A DNA stretch of 64,000 bases from Malachius bipustulatus (taxonomy: Eukaryota; Arthropoda; Insecta; Coleoptera; Melyridae). The stretch covers positions 7,170,014-7,234,013 of the forward strand of contig OU342638.1 in NCBI GenBank assembly GCA_910589415.1. The letters run 5' to 3'. The notes under the pieces are model-generated. The model was not told where the DNA came from, ran no database searches, and saw nothing but the letters and a program-made list of their open reading frames with translations. Shown here one piece after another: positions 1 through 10,545 of this stretch. Numbering within the stretch: position 1 is the first letter of the stretch; the number at the start of each line of letters is the position of its first letter. A program made the position numbers and the translations under genes.

Positions 1-900
1 CGATCTGAATTTATAAAGAATTCCCTTTCTGTTTACATGATTACTTAATTGGTTTATTAATAAATTAGATCGAGGGGAAAATTATAGTCGCATGAAGTAA
101 CCGCGGATTTTCCTATTAAATTGCTGAATAGGCTCGTCTTCTATTACGTAACGATCAATTCTCGCTCGCAATCGAAGGTTGGCCTTTTATGTGTCTGACT
201 AACCCGTCGAGTCAATACCTCGGGCGCGTTAGGAAGCCACGGGGGATGTTATGCTTACTCAGAGTAATTGGATCAGGGACGCGAATCAATTCTTCGCATC
301 ACCTGGGTCCTCGTTTTACTCTGACAAGCTTTTAGCAATAAGGGGGTGGCGAAAGGGTGTCAAAATTCCACTCTTTCGCGTTGGTCTTGAACTTGAATCC
401 CGGTCAATACCCAGGCTTCGCGTTGGGGAGGATAAGACGTGAGCTTGGAAGAGTCAATTCTTCTTTTTCGCTCGAGGAGAAGTCCCGATCAGTACTCGGG
501 GCCTCCGGGAAAGGGGGTTAAGCTATAGACGGCGGACCGGCTATCCTAGATCAGTTTTCCAGGAAGGCCAGCTACCATCTGCTACCGTTCATTAAATCTC
601 CATCCCGTTATATAACTACTGAAACGTTCACAAATACTCCGTTTTATGAACGACTTTTTTGTTTTTTGGTCTCATTCAATCTTCATCCGGCTCGAAGGAC
701 CATGTTTTTAATTCTTACCTCGTTTAAGTGGACTGTATGTATGTTATTATATGCGAACGGAGTTTCTTATCTATTATTATTTGAATGCTTTCCAAAATAT
801 AAACATTTATTTAAATTATTACTAAATTTATATTTGGAAAATTAATATCTGCTATCGCTTTCAAAGTTTGACATGAGACTTTTTTTATTATTTATTTTCC
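1..900. other. Unassigned non-coding flank with three degenerate repeats
   Basis: No convincing gene is seen. Between about 200 and 520 there are three loosely related GC-richer segments of about 30 bases, each with a core like GTCAATACC or ATCAGTACTC next to a CGGG/GGGG run (near 208, 398 and 485). From 600 on the sequence is AT-rich. It lies downstream, in the minus sense, of the truncated Gypsy RT. It could be the decayed 3' part of that element, but I found no LTR copy matching 3894-4547. Confidence 0.3.
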
Positions 901-904
901 ATAT

Positions 905-2131
905 TCACCCTAGATGCGGCACATTTTTAATTTTTATAACAATGTTTTCAACAAACACCTTCACTAAGATTGTCAAGTGGGTCTCAAAGTCAGGGCTGAT
1001 GACTATCACGTCATCGAGATAAACGAAGACATGCGGCTCCAAATCCGCTCCAAGGACACCATCGACGAGCCTGGACCAGGTTGCAGGGGCATTGGTAAGC
1101 CCGAATGGCATACGTTTAAACTGGAACAAGTCTCTCCCAGGGACAGTGAAGGCCGTATATTCGCGGCTTGACTCCTTCACACCAACCTGCCAGTAGGCGT
1201 TCCTGATGTCCATCGAACTTTGAAACTTGGCTCCTCGAAACCTTTCCAGAATGGAGGACACTTACGGGATGGGGTAAGCATCCTTCTATGTCACTGCATT
1301 TAACGCCCTATAATCTATGCATACCCTATATTTTTTGTATAGCAACGGCGAAGACCAGGGGCTCTTCGATGGCTCCACGACACCAAGCTCCAGCATCGTG
1401 TTAAGCTCTTGATCTACGATTGCCTGTTTGATGGGTGACATTGGGTAGTACCGTTGCTTAATAGGTTTAGCATCTGTCACAATTTCATGCTCCATTAAAT
1501 TGGTGTATCCCAGTCCAGTGCCCATTTTTGAGAATTTATCGTCCATGAGTTGAGTTAGTTGTTCCTCCTGTTCGGGACTAAGGTTAGCATGCGCCTGGAT
1601 TCCACAAATGGCCGGTCTTCCGATTCCTCCGCTCCCAAACTGCCAAAAATCACTACGTAGATCCGGCACCACATCCATTGCGATCCAAAAATCAATACCC
1701 AGGATCATGGTGTGCGGCAACTATGGTATGACCAATATTACGATCAGGTGAACACGGTCTAGCAAACGAACAGGAGTTCTAACCACTCCTAAACAAACAC
1801 ACGAGCTGCCATTCGCTACGGTAACCATTGTTGAGTTCGGCTGCAACTTCAGCCCTAGCTCTTTCAGCACAGTATACCCCTTCTAACCGACAAATGTTGC
1901 GGTTGCACCAGAATCCAAAAGACCAAGCATCTTGCATCCGAAGATCGATACCTCTAGATAGGGGCGGAAATCTTCCTTAGAATGGGACAGAATATAATCC
2001 AGCACATGATTTATTTTGGAACTAGCCGGTTTAGCCGAACCAGAGTCACACAGCCGGCTTACTGTTGACTCGTTTTGCCGTTTCCCGAACAGGATGGACA
2101 AGTACGTGTGGTATACCCCTTGGTACCACAC
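905..2131 (-). pseudogene. Ty3/Gypsy pol fragment: retropepsin and N-terminal reverse transcriptase
   Basis: Encodes a retrotransposon polyprotein piece read right to left. An aspartic protease motif LLDSGAT lies near 1900-1920. A protease-RT linker with MILGIDFW follows at about 1700. RT then has SPWSSPLLY and VCIDYRALNAVT near 1290-1380, SMDIRNAYWQV near 1200, MPFGLTNAPATW near 1100, and the catalytic-type box VYLDDVIV near 1020. The frame is broken by stops: TAG and TAA lie between DYRALNAVT and SSILERF (about 1261-1290), and another follows the protease. It ends abruptly near 905, after the YLDD region, so RT thumb, RNase H and integrase are missing. It sits directly after gag on the same strand. 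Family assignment is firm; the clade within Gypsy is not. Confidence 0.85.
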
Positions 2132-3715
2132 TTATAGCACGCTAACGTGGTCGCTTGTGGGCTAGAAACATGGCCAGGCTGTTTACATGCCCAACATGCG
2201 ACGGCCTTGTTCTGAGTTTGAATCTCTGCAACAGTGGGACTACTCTGGAAAGCGGCCAGCCTCTTGGGTGGTTAACTAGACGGCTGATATGCCATGCTGG
2301 GTTCTTGTAGGAGGTTCGCGTCGGTTTTTGGAGGGCAATACTGCTTTGCTCTCTATTGCGACTCCTCGACGATCCGACCAACGGAAATTCAGTCGTCCAT
2401 CGTGCGTATGTCCTGTAAGGCCAACGCAGTCTGGAGGTGGGGCAAGAGGTTTCTCCGCATCAGTTGGACTTGTTCGCACTCAGGTGGTGGAGCTGTGAGC
2501 TTCGCGAAAATTCCCTGCATTCTTGCCACATAGAGAATCAGCTTTTCATCCTGACCCTATGTCCGTCGCCGAATATCGCCCATGAGATTGATCTCATAAT
2601 CAGGAGGTAGAAAACGTATCCCTTAACCTCCTCTTGAAGTCCATCCAATCCACCAATGTGTGTTTTCTGGGTCTATACCAGAGTAAGGCGTCGCCCTTCA
2701 GAAATTCTGATATAGACTGGAACAGTTCACCCGTCGTGACTCGCCTGGCTTCCGCCATCTCCTCGATGTCTTCTAAGAATTACGTCACTCTACCCTTTCC
2801 ACTAAAGGTTAGTCCCCATTTCCAGAAGTTATGATGGAAACTGTGAGACCTACCTGCAGGTTCAAATTCTGATCGTTGTGATGGGGGTTCAACGAAAGTG
2901 GAGGATCCCAGATACGGAAAAGAAGGCACGTCGTCAGGGACGCTTTCTATAAGGGGGTCATGCTCATGCCTATCGTTCGACGATGTTGAAAATGAGACTC
3001 GTCGTGGCTGAGTTGGTGGGGGAGCGTAACCTGCGCTCGGGGCGAAATGCAACAGATTCAGTTGCTGGGAAATCGAATCGGCTCGCAGGCCTTGCATGGA
3101 AGCGCCCGCATGATCCTGCCTCAGATCCACCACATTGTCTGGTGGTATCCCAAGATCAATCAGACCAGCAGTAGGGACACTAGAGGTAATTCCCGATGTC
3201 TGATCTGCACTAGCCGCCATCTGAACAGGACCGATCTCCGGCCCAGTTACCTCTGGCAACAGCAAATTTGGCTCGTTCAAAATGGAAGCCTTGGACCTAC
3301 TCCTGGACATAAGGTTAGCAATCTTCAAAACGTCCTCGAGTGCTTCACACACTCCTGCGCAGAACGTTAAAAGATTATTCTTTTTCATCTGGAGCGCATC
3401 TGTCGGTGGCTCTATTTTATCCAACCTACCCTGCACATGAAGAAGCCTAGACTTGATCCTGCGATACTCATTGTCCCTATTCGCTGGAACAAACTCCTGA
3501 ACACAACCTGTGAGTTCCTCCAACTTTGCCGAACACAACTCCAACTCCTTTTCTGGATCAAATTTATGCGATCTGACAGGTGGTAAGCCCTGCTTTTCCG
3601 ACTGTTTTGCCTGTCGAAGTAAATTCCTTTTTTCTGCCACCGTCGTACCAAGTTCGCAACCTCTCACAAGCAACTCATAGGTTAGCTCGTCACCTAACAG
3701 ACGATTTATCTCCAT
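2090..3715 (-). pseudogene. Ty3/Gypsy gag (matrix/capsid plus zinc knuckles)
   Basis: The first 311 codons (3715 to 2783) are open, starting MEINRLLGDELTYELL and rich in charged helical sequence, as expected for a retrotransposon gag. An in-frame TAA near 2780 separates this from a capsid-like stretch with FLEDIEEMAEARR and DALLWYR (about 2640-2780). Further stops follow. Near 2110-2205 are two zinc-knuckle relics, CWACKQPGHVSSP (last Cys lost) and CYKCGTKGYTTRTC (His replaced by Tyr). Gag would bind and package the element RNA. It runs into the protease of the downstream pol fragment, so the two form one inactivated element. Confidence 0.7.
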
Positions 3716-3878
3716 GGTCGACGATAATAATTATGTAATATACCTTATCCCCAAATAAAATATGTACAATTGTAAATTATTCCGCAAATAAATTAATGTA
3801 AATACCTAAACAAGGAAGAAGAAACCCGAAAGAGAAAAACACCAAACACGTAATAACAAACAAAACGGGTAATATTTA

Positions 3879-3890
3879 CGTTGGGCGCCA
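3879..3890 (-). promoter_or_regulatory. Primer-binding-site-like sequence of the Gypsy element
   Basis: Read on the minus strand this is TGGCGCCCAACG, a typical start for a tRNA primer-binding site. It sits three bases inside a sequence ending TGTGGCA, the expected LTR end. It lies about 165 bases upstream of the gag start in the minus sense, which is the right place for first-strand priming. The exact tRNA was not determined. Confidence 0.55.
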
Positions 3891-3893
3891 AAT

Positions 3894-4547
3894 TGCCACA
3901 CGGAATCGCGAGCATAAGTGTGGATTAGGCTATAACGGCTATTGACAAATACTAAATACCTGTGCAGGCCGGGTTGCTCTCACCAACGACTGTGCGTCGG
4001 GCTCGGTCAGGCGGGACCAGCCGGTGTCGAAGACAAGATGGATACTCTACTCTGGTGACTCCGTGCCGCCAAAATAAATCATACAATCCGCTCCAAGGTC
4101 GAACGTGCTAGACACCATGTATCGGCAACACCCTGGACATGTAGTAACAAATACCATGTATCAACAAGTCCCCTTGACGAACAGCTACCATGTACGGACA
4201 AATCCCATATATGAACAGTTACCACGTCCGAAAAGTTACCGTGGATGAACAAATACCCTGGACGAACACCCTGCAAAAGAGAACATCTGTAACCTGCTGT
4301 CGGAGACTAAGAAAGTTCGGCTGTCACAAAGCGTGCCAGCAATATCCTTTTTTGTTAAATAAAATAAGTGTCGTAGTAAAGTGGACTTGCAGTTACTCAC
4401 CTCCGATGTAAAAGGAGGGCGTTTAAGGAACAATCCGGGGAGAGTTTTCTTGCCGTAATAAATTTTATCCTTCTAAGAAGAATGACCGTACCACCAGTAC
4501 CCTGCACGGTCGGCCTAGCGAAATCCAGCTTCTCCTACTCCAACACA
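3894..4547 (-). mobile_element. Candidate 5' LTR of the Gypsy element
   Basis: On the minus strand the block would begin TGTGTTGGAG at 4547 and end GTGTGGCA at 3894, next to the primer-binding site. The TG...CA ends and position before gag support an LTR. No second copy is visible in the window, so the outer boundary is uncertain. It contains the 17-bp tandem array at 4112-4274. Confidence 0.4.
4112..4274. repeat. 17-bp tandem repeat array inside the candidate LTR
   Basis: Eight consecutive units in 17-base register run from 4147 (for example ACAAATACCATGTATCA, ACAGCTACCATGTACGG, ACAGTTACCACGTCCGA). Two slightly length-altered units precede them (4112-4146). Each starts ACA and has a CCNTG core. 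Such arrays are common in LTR U3 regions, where they can act as enhancers; that role is inference. Confidence 0.85.
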
Positions 4548-5102
4548 CGTTGAAACTCCCTACGAGTTTAATGTGAAGCTGGGTTTCAATAATTATTAAC
4601 GTCAAGAAAAGGTTTTAAGGTTCTCCTCTGAGTGGATTTTTATTTAATAATTAAATTTTAATTTTATAGAATTTTTCCTCTTAATTTCTTTTTTTTTTCA
4701 TCTACTTTTAATCAGGGTGATTAGATATATCGAACTTTTTAAGCAAAAAAAAACTGATAGTCTCCGGTCAGCAGGATCAAGATTCCTCTTGCAAAAATAA
4801 AAAGAACATTCAGTTCCCACCATTAAAAATTACATTGACAAACAACACTGACAAGACAAGACCACATAACGACAGTCACTAAAATAAATAAATCAGAAAT
4901 AATAAACAAAATGTAAACAAATAACATAACCCCATTGTTTTTATTTACAATAAATACAATAACTTATTCCATAACCATAACCATTATAAGGGGACAAAAT
5001 AAAATTGTCACACCCTGCTTCTTGGTAAAACAGCTGGGAAGGTAATAAATGTGTTTCAAAAATAAATAAATCAAAAATAATTACTCCCGCAGGAGCCAAG
5101 AT
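4548..5102. other. AT-rich stretch without genes
   Basis: No open frame, TIR or RNA gene is seen. It separates the candidate Gypsy LTR from the Harbinger element. Confidence 0.5.
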
Positions 5103-5105
5103 CAA

Positions 5106-5124
5106 GGGCGGAGTGATAGAACGC
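5106..5124 (+). repeat. Harbinger left terminal inverted repeat
   Basis: GGGCGGAGTGATAGAACGC, perfectly inverted at 8801-8819; preceded by the CAA duplication. Confidence 0.9.
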
Positions 5125-5129
5125 TTATC

Positions 5130-5320
5130 AAAAATGATTACCCAAGATTACCCAATGATTGTCCGTTAATGGATAATCACAAGTTTTGATTATTCAATGA
5201 TGATGGTCCATCATTGAGTAATCAAATTGTAACGGGTTCTGGCAATGATGGACCGTTAATGGATAATCATTTATAATTACAGCAAAAGGCCAATTAATGG
5301 TTAATCATTTTGACAGTTCT
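5130..5320. repeat. Harbinger subterminal repeats (left)
   Basis: Several copies of a short motif (AATGATTA, GGATAATCA, GGTTAATCAT) in both orientations, including the pair TGATGGTCCATCA. The right subterminal region 8670-8790 has the same motif family (GGTTAATCAAT, GGTTAATCATT, GATTAACCATCAT). Symmetric clusters next to the TIRs suggest binding sites for the element's Myb-like or transposase protein; this is inference. Confidence 0.6.
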
Positions 5321-5559
5321 CAAAAATGTTTGATCTTTGATTCAAAAAGCACACGTTTTATAATTCATAATAAGCTGCAATAATATAATTTGGTTATAAA
5401 TAATAATAAAATTATTTTTGTGCCTTTATTAATTTGAATAAAGATATAGTTACAATAGAAAGTAAAGAAAAAAAAATTTAAATTAAAGAATAATTTTCTT
5501 TTATGCAGGTACCCTAAAATTTATTAGTATTATTTACCAACAAACTTTTAGAGAGAAAA

Positions 5560-6465
5560 ATGCAGTCTGACCTATCAGATCTCTCCGATTTGGAAGATGA
5601 ACCTCTTCAAAGGATCCAGCGAAGACGATTTCGTAACAGAATGAATCCATTCGAGTCCTATGATGAAAATGAATTTAAAATGAGATTCAGGTTATCCAAG
5701 AACAATGTTACGCATTTGGTGCATAGGTTCGAAAGGAATATACAGCCGATCAGAAACAGAAGCAAATCAATAGATGCTTCTCTACAAATTCTTATTTGTT
5801 TACGTTTTTATGCCATTGGCACTTTTCAACGTGTAGTAGGAGATCACATAAATGTACACAGAACAACTGTTTGTCGTATCATCAAGAAAGTTACAAGGCA
5901 ATTTGCTCTTCTGTCTAACGACTACATTAAAATGCCAGTCACTGCTGATGAAATTAGACATACAAAAATGGGATTTTACAATATTGCTGGATTTCCTCGT
6001 GTAATAGGTGCTATAGACTGTACCCACTGGTGGTGAGCGAGCAGAATTGTTCAGAAATCGGAAACACTATTTCAGCATCAATGTTCAGGCAATATGTGAT
6101 GCTGACTTAATGTTGCAGCATTTAATAACTCGATGGCCTTCATCAGTCCACGACAGTACCATCTTACCATCTTTAATGACTCTCCACTTCCTGCAGAATT
6201 TGAAATCGGCCTTTACGGGAATGGTATACTTCTTGGAGACAGCGGTTACGCTTGCAAGAATTATTTATTAACTCCATTGCTGCATCCTGACGGTCGAGGT
6301 GAAGTGGCATACAATAGGGCTCACGTAGCTACTAGAAACACTATTGAGCGTTTCTTTGGTGTGTTAAAGAGAAGATTTCCATGCTTGCAGTTATGTCTAC
6401 GTCTTAAATTGGCAACTACGGTTGAGGTGATTGTAGCTTGTGGAGTGTTGCATAATAGGTTGTAA
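5560..6465 (+). pseudogene. HARBI1-like Harbinger transposase, two frameshifts
   Basis: The nuclease of a PIF/Harbinger element. The first 158 codons from the ATG at 5560 are open and contain the N-terminal helical region and the first catalytic Asp in GAIDCTH (about 6010-6025). Directly after CTH a short deletion shifts the frame, and the protein resumes as GGERAELFRNRK. Near 6165 an 8-bp tandem duplication of ACCATCTT causes a second shift, after SVHDSTI. The remainder carries the second Asp in LLGDSGY (about 6235) and the Glu in TIERFFGVLKRRF (about 6345). So all three acidic residues survive but in three frames. Total length, about 300 codons, is slightly short of the usual 350 for HARBI1. 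Confidence 0.85.
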
Positions 6466-6691
6466 CCTATCTGCAAAGAACAAAATGATATATTTTCACA
6501 AGGAGACATGGAAGAAGTATATAACCAGGAGGGGGAAATTGAACAGGAAGTAATAAGGGAAAATGATAATAATAATAACCCTAACTATGCAGTTAGAAAT
6601 GCTCTTATATAGCAATAACTTTCAATTGATTTATAACATAAACAAATTAGTACGTTTTTTCAGTTTTTATTTAAACAAGAAGAAATTCAAC

Positions 6692-8273
6692 TTATGATTG
6701 TTTCAATTTATTAATTTCTAGATTAAGTTTTTTTATAGTTAAATTTTCTATTATTCTTTGCCTTCTTCCCTCATTGATGGCATTAACGTATTTTTGTTTA
6801 AAATAAAGCAGCCTGTAGTGGTCTGCCGTTTTTGCTTTAACTTTTATTTTCTGAATTCTGGGTTTCCTCTTTGCTAAACGGGAACTGGAAACCGTACTGG
6901 GAAGGGGTCAGATTCTGACATGTCATTGACAGGTTCGGGCAGGTTCAGGATAGGTTTAAGAGGCACAGGATCCACATCAAAAACATCTGCTGTCACGACA
7001 TCATCATCTGTAAATTTTAAAAATCAGGCCTTACTTCACTGATCTTTTGAGTTTATAATATAATTAATTAATTTATGAGTATTGAATGAAAATTTTTATT
7101 AAATAATGAAGAAAATATTTACTGAAATAGTCTGCAGCCTGATCAAATGAATTTGCAATGGGCTGAACTTGTTGCTGCAGCTCAGCAAGCAATTTTTCCT
7201 GCTCGTTGCTTATGAAAGTAACGTTAGCCTTACCTCCACCCGTTTTTAACGTTTCATGTTTAAAATATTAATGACAAATTTCAGTTTTAATTATACAAAA
7301 TGAAATTAAAAAAAAATAGTAGGTACATTGACCATTGATATACATGATTACTACCTTGAACTCAGCTGCAGCATATTTCGCAGCTTTGAGTTTTTCAATA
7401 TAATCTTTTTGCTAAAAATAATATAAAGCTGTTATGTTTTGTTATGAGAATAAAATATATGAAGCATACACATGTCCAACAGCTACGTCTTTCCTGATCT
7501 GTCTCTTCATGTTTTCATATAAAATTTTCAGCTGCTTTGCAGACCTCGTGCAAGAATCTGCACAGCTGTTATAGGCAGCAGCAATGTTGTTCCATACATT
7601 ACACTTTTGTTGCACAAAAACAGATTTTGTGCACTTATTTTCTTCTTATGTTACTTCTGATACTTCTTATTTGCCTGTACTGACTAATTTAAAGCCGGCA
7701 GAAAAAAAAAAGTTATTGTTTACATTCGTGGCCAGTCGCACTGTGCCCAAGAGTATAATGATACTAGTGAAAGTCTGTGCAAATTGGTAACGAGGGAGAA
7801 ATTTGCTTCGTTATACCTGTAGTTACCATTGAGATGGCCCATTGATTCTCTGACGATTTTTGGAAATTTTCCCTTGCTCTTCTCGAATGCCTAATTAGTT
7901 TGGGACCGGCGTCAATAAGGACTGGTGATATAAAAAAATCATTTGACTGTGCATGTTTTATTATCCTTCCAGCACCCCTATTCGCTTCATGGTAGATTTT
8001 AGAGCTGATTTGCACAATAAAATAACTACAAATGTTGAAACTACAAGGTAAAACATTGAAATCTAACCATGTAAAAATTGTAGTGAAATGCGACCGGCCA
8101 GGGATGTAAATAATTACCCAATGTTGTTCTGAGATGAATTTCAGTCACAAGTATTTCGAAATGAAACTGCAAAAGTTCTACCCTTATCATAAGATAAGGG
8201 TAGATACTCACTGTTCGACTAAATTTAGCAATAAATTTTTCTCCGTTTCGGAGTAATTTTTCCTTTTGTCCAT
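6692..8273 (-). pseudogene. Myb/SANT (zeste-like) partner protein of the Harbinger element, intron-containing
   Basis: Harbinger elements encode a second, DNA-binding protein that brings the nuclease to the ends. Minus-strand exons are visible: 8273-8212 (MDKRKNYSETEKNLLLNLVE, ending at a GTGAGT donor); about 7660-7475 (KCNVWNNIAAAYNS then CTRSAKQLKILYENMK, the zeste-type Myb core with its Trp); about 7411-7357 (DYIEKLKAAKYAAAEFK before a GT); about 7236-7121 (VTFISNEQEKLLAELQQQ); and 7007-6692, ending INKLKQS. I could not join the first two exons in frame. A short exon may be missed, or the copy has a frameshift. Order and content match the family well. Confidence 0.65.
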
Positions 8274-8800
8274 TATCTAAAAAAATAATTATTATAAAAT
8301 TACACATTATTAATTAATTATAATTAATTTAAAAAGTACACATTTCAAGATTGTTCTTTTACTTATTTAATTCATGTAGAATTGAACCGTAATGTTTGTC
8401 GTTTGATTTTTAAAGTTTATGGAAGTTATTAATTCATAATTACTTACCTACTTCAATCAATAATAATTATTATCATAAGATTACCTACAATCCTACAATC
8501 TGCAACAATATCAATATCCAATAATTTCAAGATCTACTTTTTTTGTTGGGTTAGAAATGTTGGAATCGCCACAAGATTCTTCTTCTTTTTTTAGTTGAAC
8601 TGTTGAACACCTAGGGTGTTCAGCCGCATCAGGTTGGTAGTTCCTAAGACATTGCTATGTTGCCACCTCTTACCGCTAATCATCGAATAATCATATGGTG
8701 GTTAATCAATTCCTGGTGTATCTCTTTCATGCACTCCAACTTCCAGTGATGGTTAATCATTTTTTGATTAACCATCATATTATGATGAGAGATTTAATTA

Positions 8801-8819
8801 GCGTTCTATCACTCCGCCC
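8801..8819 (-). repeat. Harbinger right terminal inverted repeat
   Basis: Exact reverse complement of 5106-5124; followed by CAA. Confidence 0.9.
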
Positions 8820-8822
8820 CAA

Positions 8823-9139
8823 GTAATACAATCAGTCAATGTATTATTAAGTTCTTTTCTTTACTTTGCTACAGTATCTACTATTATTAAATGATAAAAC
8901 TAGCTAAGGTTAAAGAAAAAATTAATTATGTAATACAGATTGACATTACATCGAAATAAAATAATAATTAATTGGAATAAATAGGTATAAAATGGTGTTT
9001 TCAGAATGTCTGAACTCTCATTTTTATCATCTTCTAACGAGGAGGAACAGCACCTGGTGAGACTCAGATGTCCGAGACTCATGAGAGGGTCTAGTCCTCT
9101 CTTACCCTTTATAATATACGCTGTAAGACTCGTAGTCAT
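8823..9139. other. AT-rich spacer
   Basis: No gene or repeat recognised between the Harbinger target duplication and the next relic. Confidence 0.4.
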
Positions 9140-10220
9140 AGCTTCAATATTGGAAACATTACAAGTGCTAGCAATTTTTTAAATACTTTATAAGACCAAA
9201 GAAAACCATTTTCTGTATTTGGATTAGCGAATAGATATGGATTCGAAGCTGCTACGGATTTTCTGGATTCCAGCAAAGTATCGGTATGCTTCTGCATGTT
9301 TTTTGTAAATATAACTGGTACAGCTCTACCCCGTTTTCCTCAGATGATGGAACGTTTTACACTTTTTATCAACACATTTTCTGTCACTGTTAGTGACTGA
9401 TATATATCTGTAAGTCCCATTTCATCTTCTTTTCTCGAGTGATCTTCTATGGTGATTCTTATTCTATGGGGCTTCACCGGATTGTTTTCGGTTTAGAAGA
9501 ATGACATGCGTCAAAATTATTTCTGGTAAGTTGCGAACATAATATGTTGTATTATTAGGTTCGTTCTCTAATAGATTCGACCAGTTCTTTTCTTCCTGTT
9601 CAACAAATTTGTTAATTTTTATGAAATCTTCTGTTAAGGGAGGCATGCTCCCCTTTTTCCAATTCTTGAAAGTTAAGTCTTTGTTCGCGTTTGTTGACAC
9701 GTAGAATCGAAACTGGGTATCTATCATTTGCTTAAGGGTCATGTATGTTTTAAAACAGTTGCCCATCTAAGAGCAAGTGAAGAGCTTTTGAAAGTGCATT
9801 AATCATTATCAAAACCAGATATTTTGTTTATGGCTTCCACTAGTTGGGTTAAAATAGTAGGGCCCTAACTAATCAGTAAGTTGATTCAATTTTGGCTCCA
9901 TATCCTGTAATGCTATTAAAACTCTTGCAAGTTCTCGCATTCGCTGGGATACAGTATTAATCAAAATGTTTCTCTTTGTGACACCTATAATATCTGTTGC
10001 CATAATATTTAATCAGAAAGTCGTTCATTACAGTTTTTGTATCATCAGACTGCATGAGGGAATACGTGTATCTTCAGATCTTCGAAAATATTGTCTTGAA
10101 TCGTATAAAGTAGTGTCAAACCACTCGCCTGTGCATGATTGGAATTATTAGACACGCAATTTTTTTTGTAACATTTTTTAGGTGTCGATGTAAATAGCTT
10201 CTTTTTATGTTGTACTTTTT
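9140..10220 (-). pseudogene. Relic of an arthropod multi-copy ORF, possibly tyrosine-recombinase-like
   Basis: Scattered minus-strand frames resemble an uncharacterised family I recall as multi-copy in insect genomes. From upstream: VSQRMRELARVLIALQDMEP (about 9890-9960), an open 100-codon stretch at 9766-9464 with MIDTQFRFYVSTNANKDLTF and ILTHVILLNRKQSGE, then GKRGRAVPVIFTKNMQKH and NPYLFANPNTENG (about 9210-9340). The LLNRKxxGE block resembles the first-Arg region of tyrosine recombinases, but no complete catalytic set is visible, so enzyme identity is inference. Several stops and frame changes make it a pseudogene. No TIRs were found. Confidence 0.45.
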
Positions 10221-10545
10221 TGGTAAAGAAGTCGTGGTCTTCTTACTGGATTAATGAATCCGGTTCTTCCAAATTAATTAACAAAGTTACCCTGAAAGAA
10301 AAATTCAGAAAACTTGAATGTAACAACAATGTATACAACTAAAATAGTTGTGCAGATTAGTCGAACTGCCAGAACTGTATTTTGAAATTTCTATTTGAAA
10401 GAATTTGAGAAGGGCACCCTCTATACAGGGTGCACCATTGTATCCTTCTCTATATTGCTGTTTCGTAAATGCCAAGTGATATCGGGTCGGTTAAATCAAA
10501 GAAAGATGCGCAATTTTATGGCCATTTCGAATCCGTCAAGATATA

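Larger units (their letters stand above)
5106..8819. mobile_element. PIF/Harbinger DNA transposon, complete but inactivated
   Basis: A 3.7-kb element bounded by perfect 19-bp terminal inverted repeats, flanked on both sides by the trinucleotide CAA (5103-5105 and 8820-8822), the 3-bp target duplication expected of this superfamily. It carries the two usual Harbinger genes in convergent orientation: a HARBI1-like nuclease on the plus strand and a Myb/zeste-like DNA-binding partner on the minus strand. Both copies are damaged or hard to splice, so this copy is probably non-autonomous. The perfect TIRs suggest fairly recent mobilisation. Confidence 0.88.

Noticed and set aside
5800..6027. Minus-strand frame within the Harbinger nuclease
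   Set aside because: Antisense to a well-recognised transposase.
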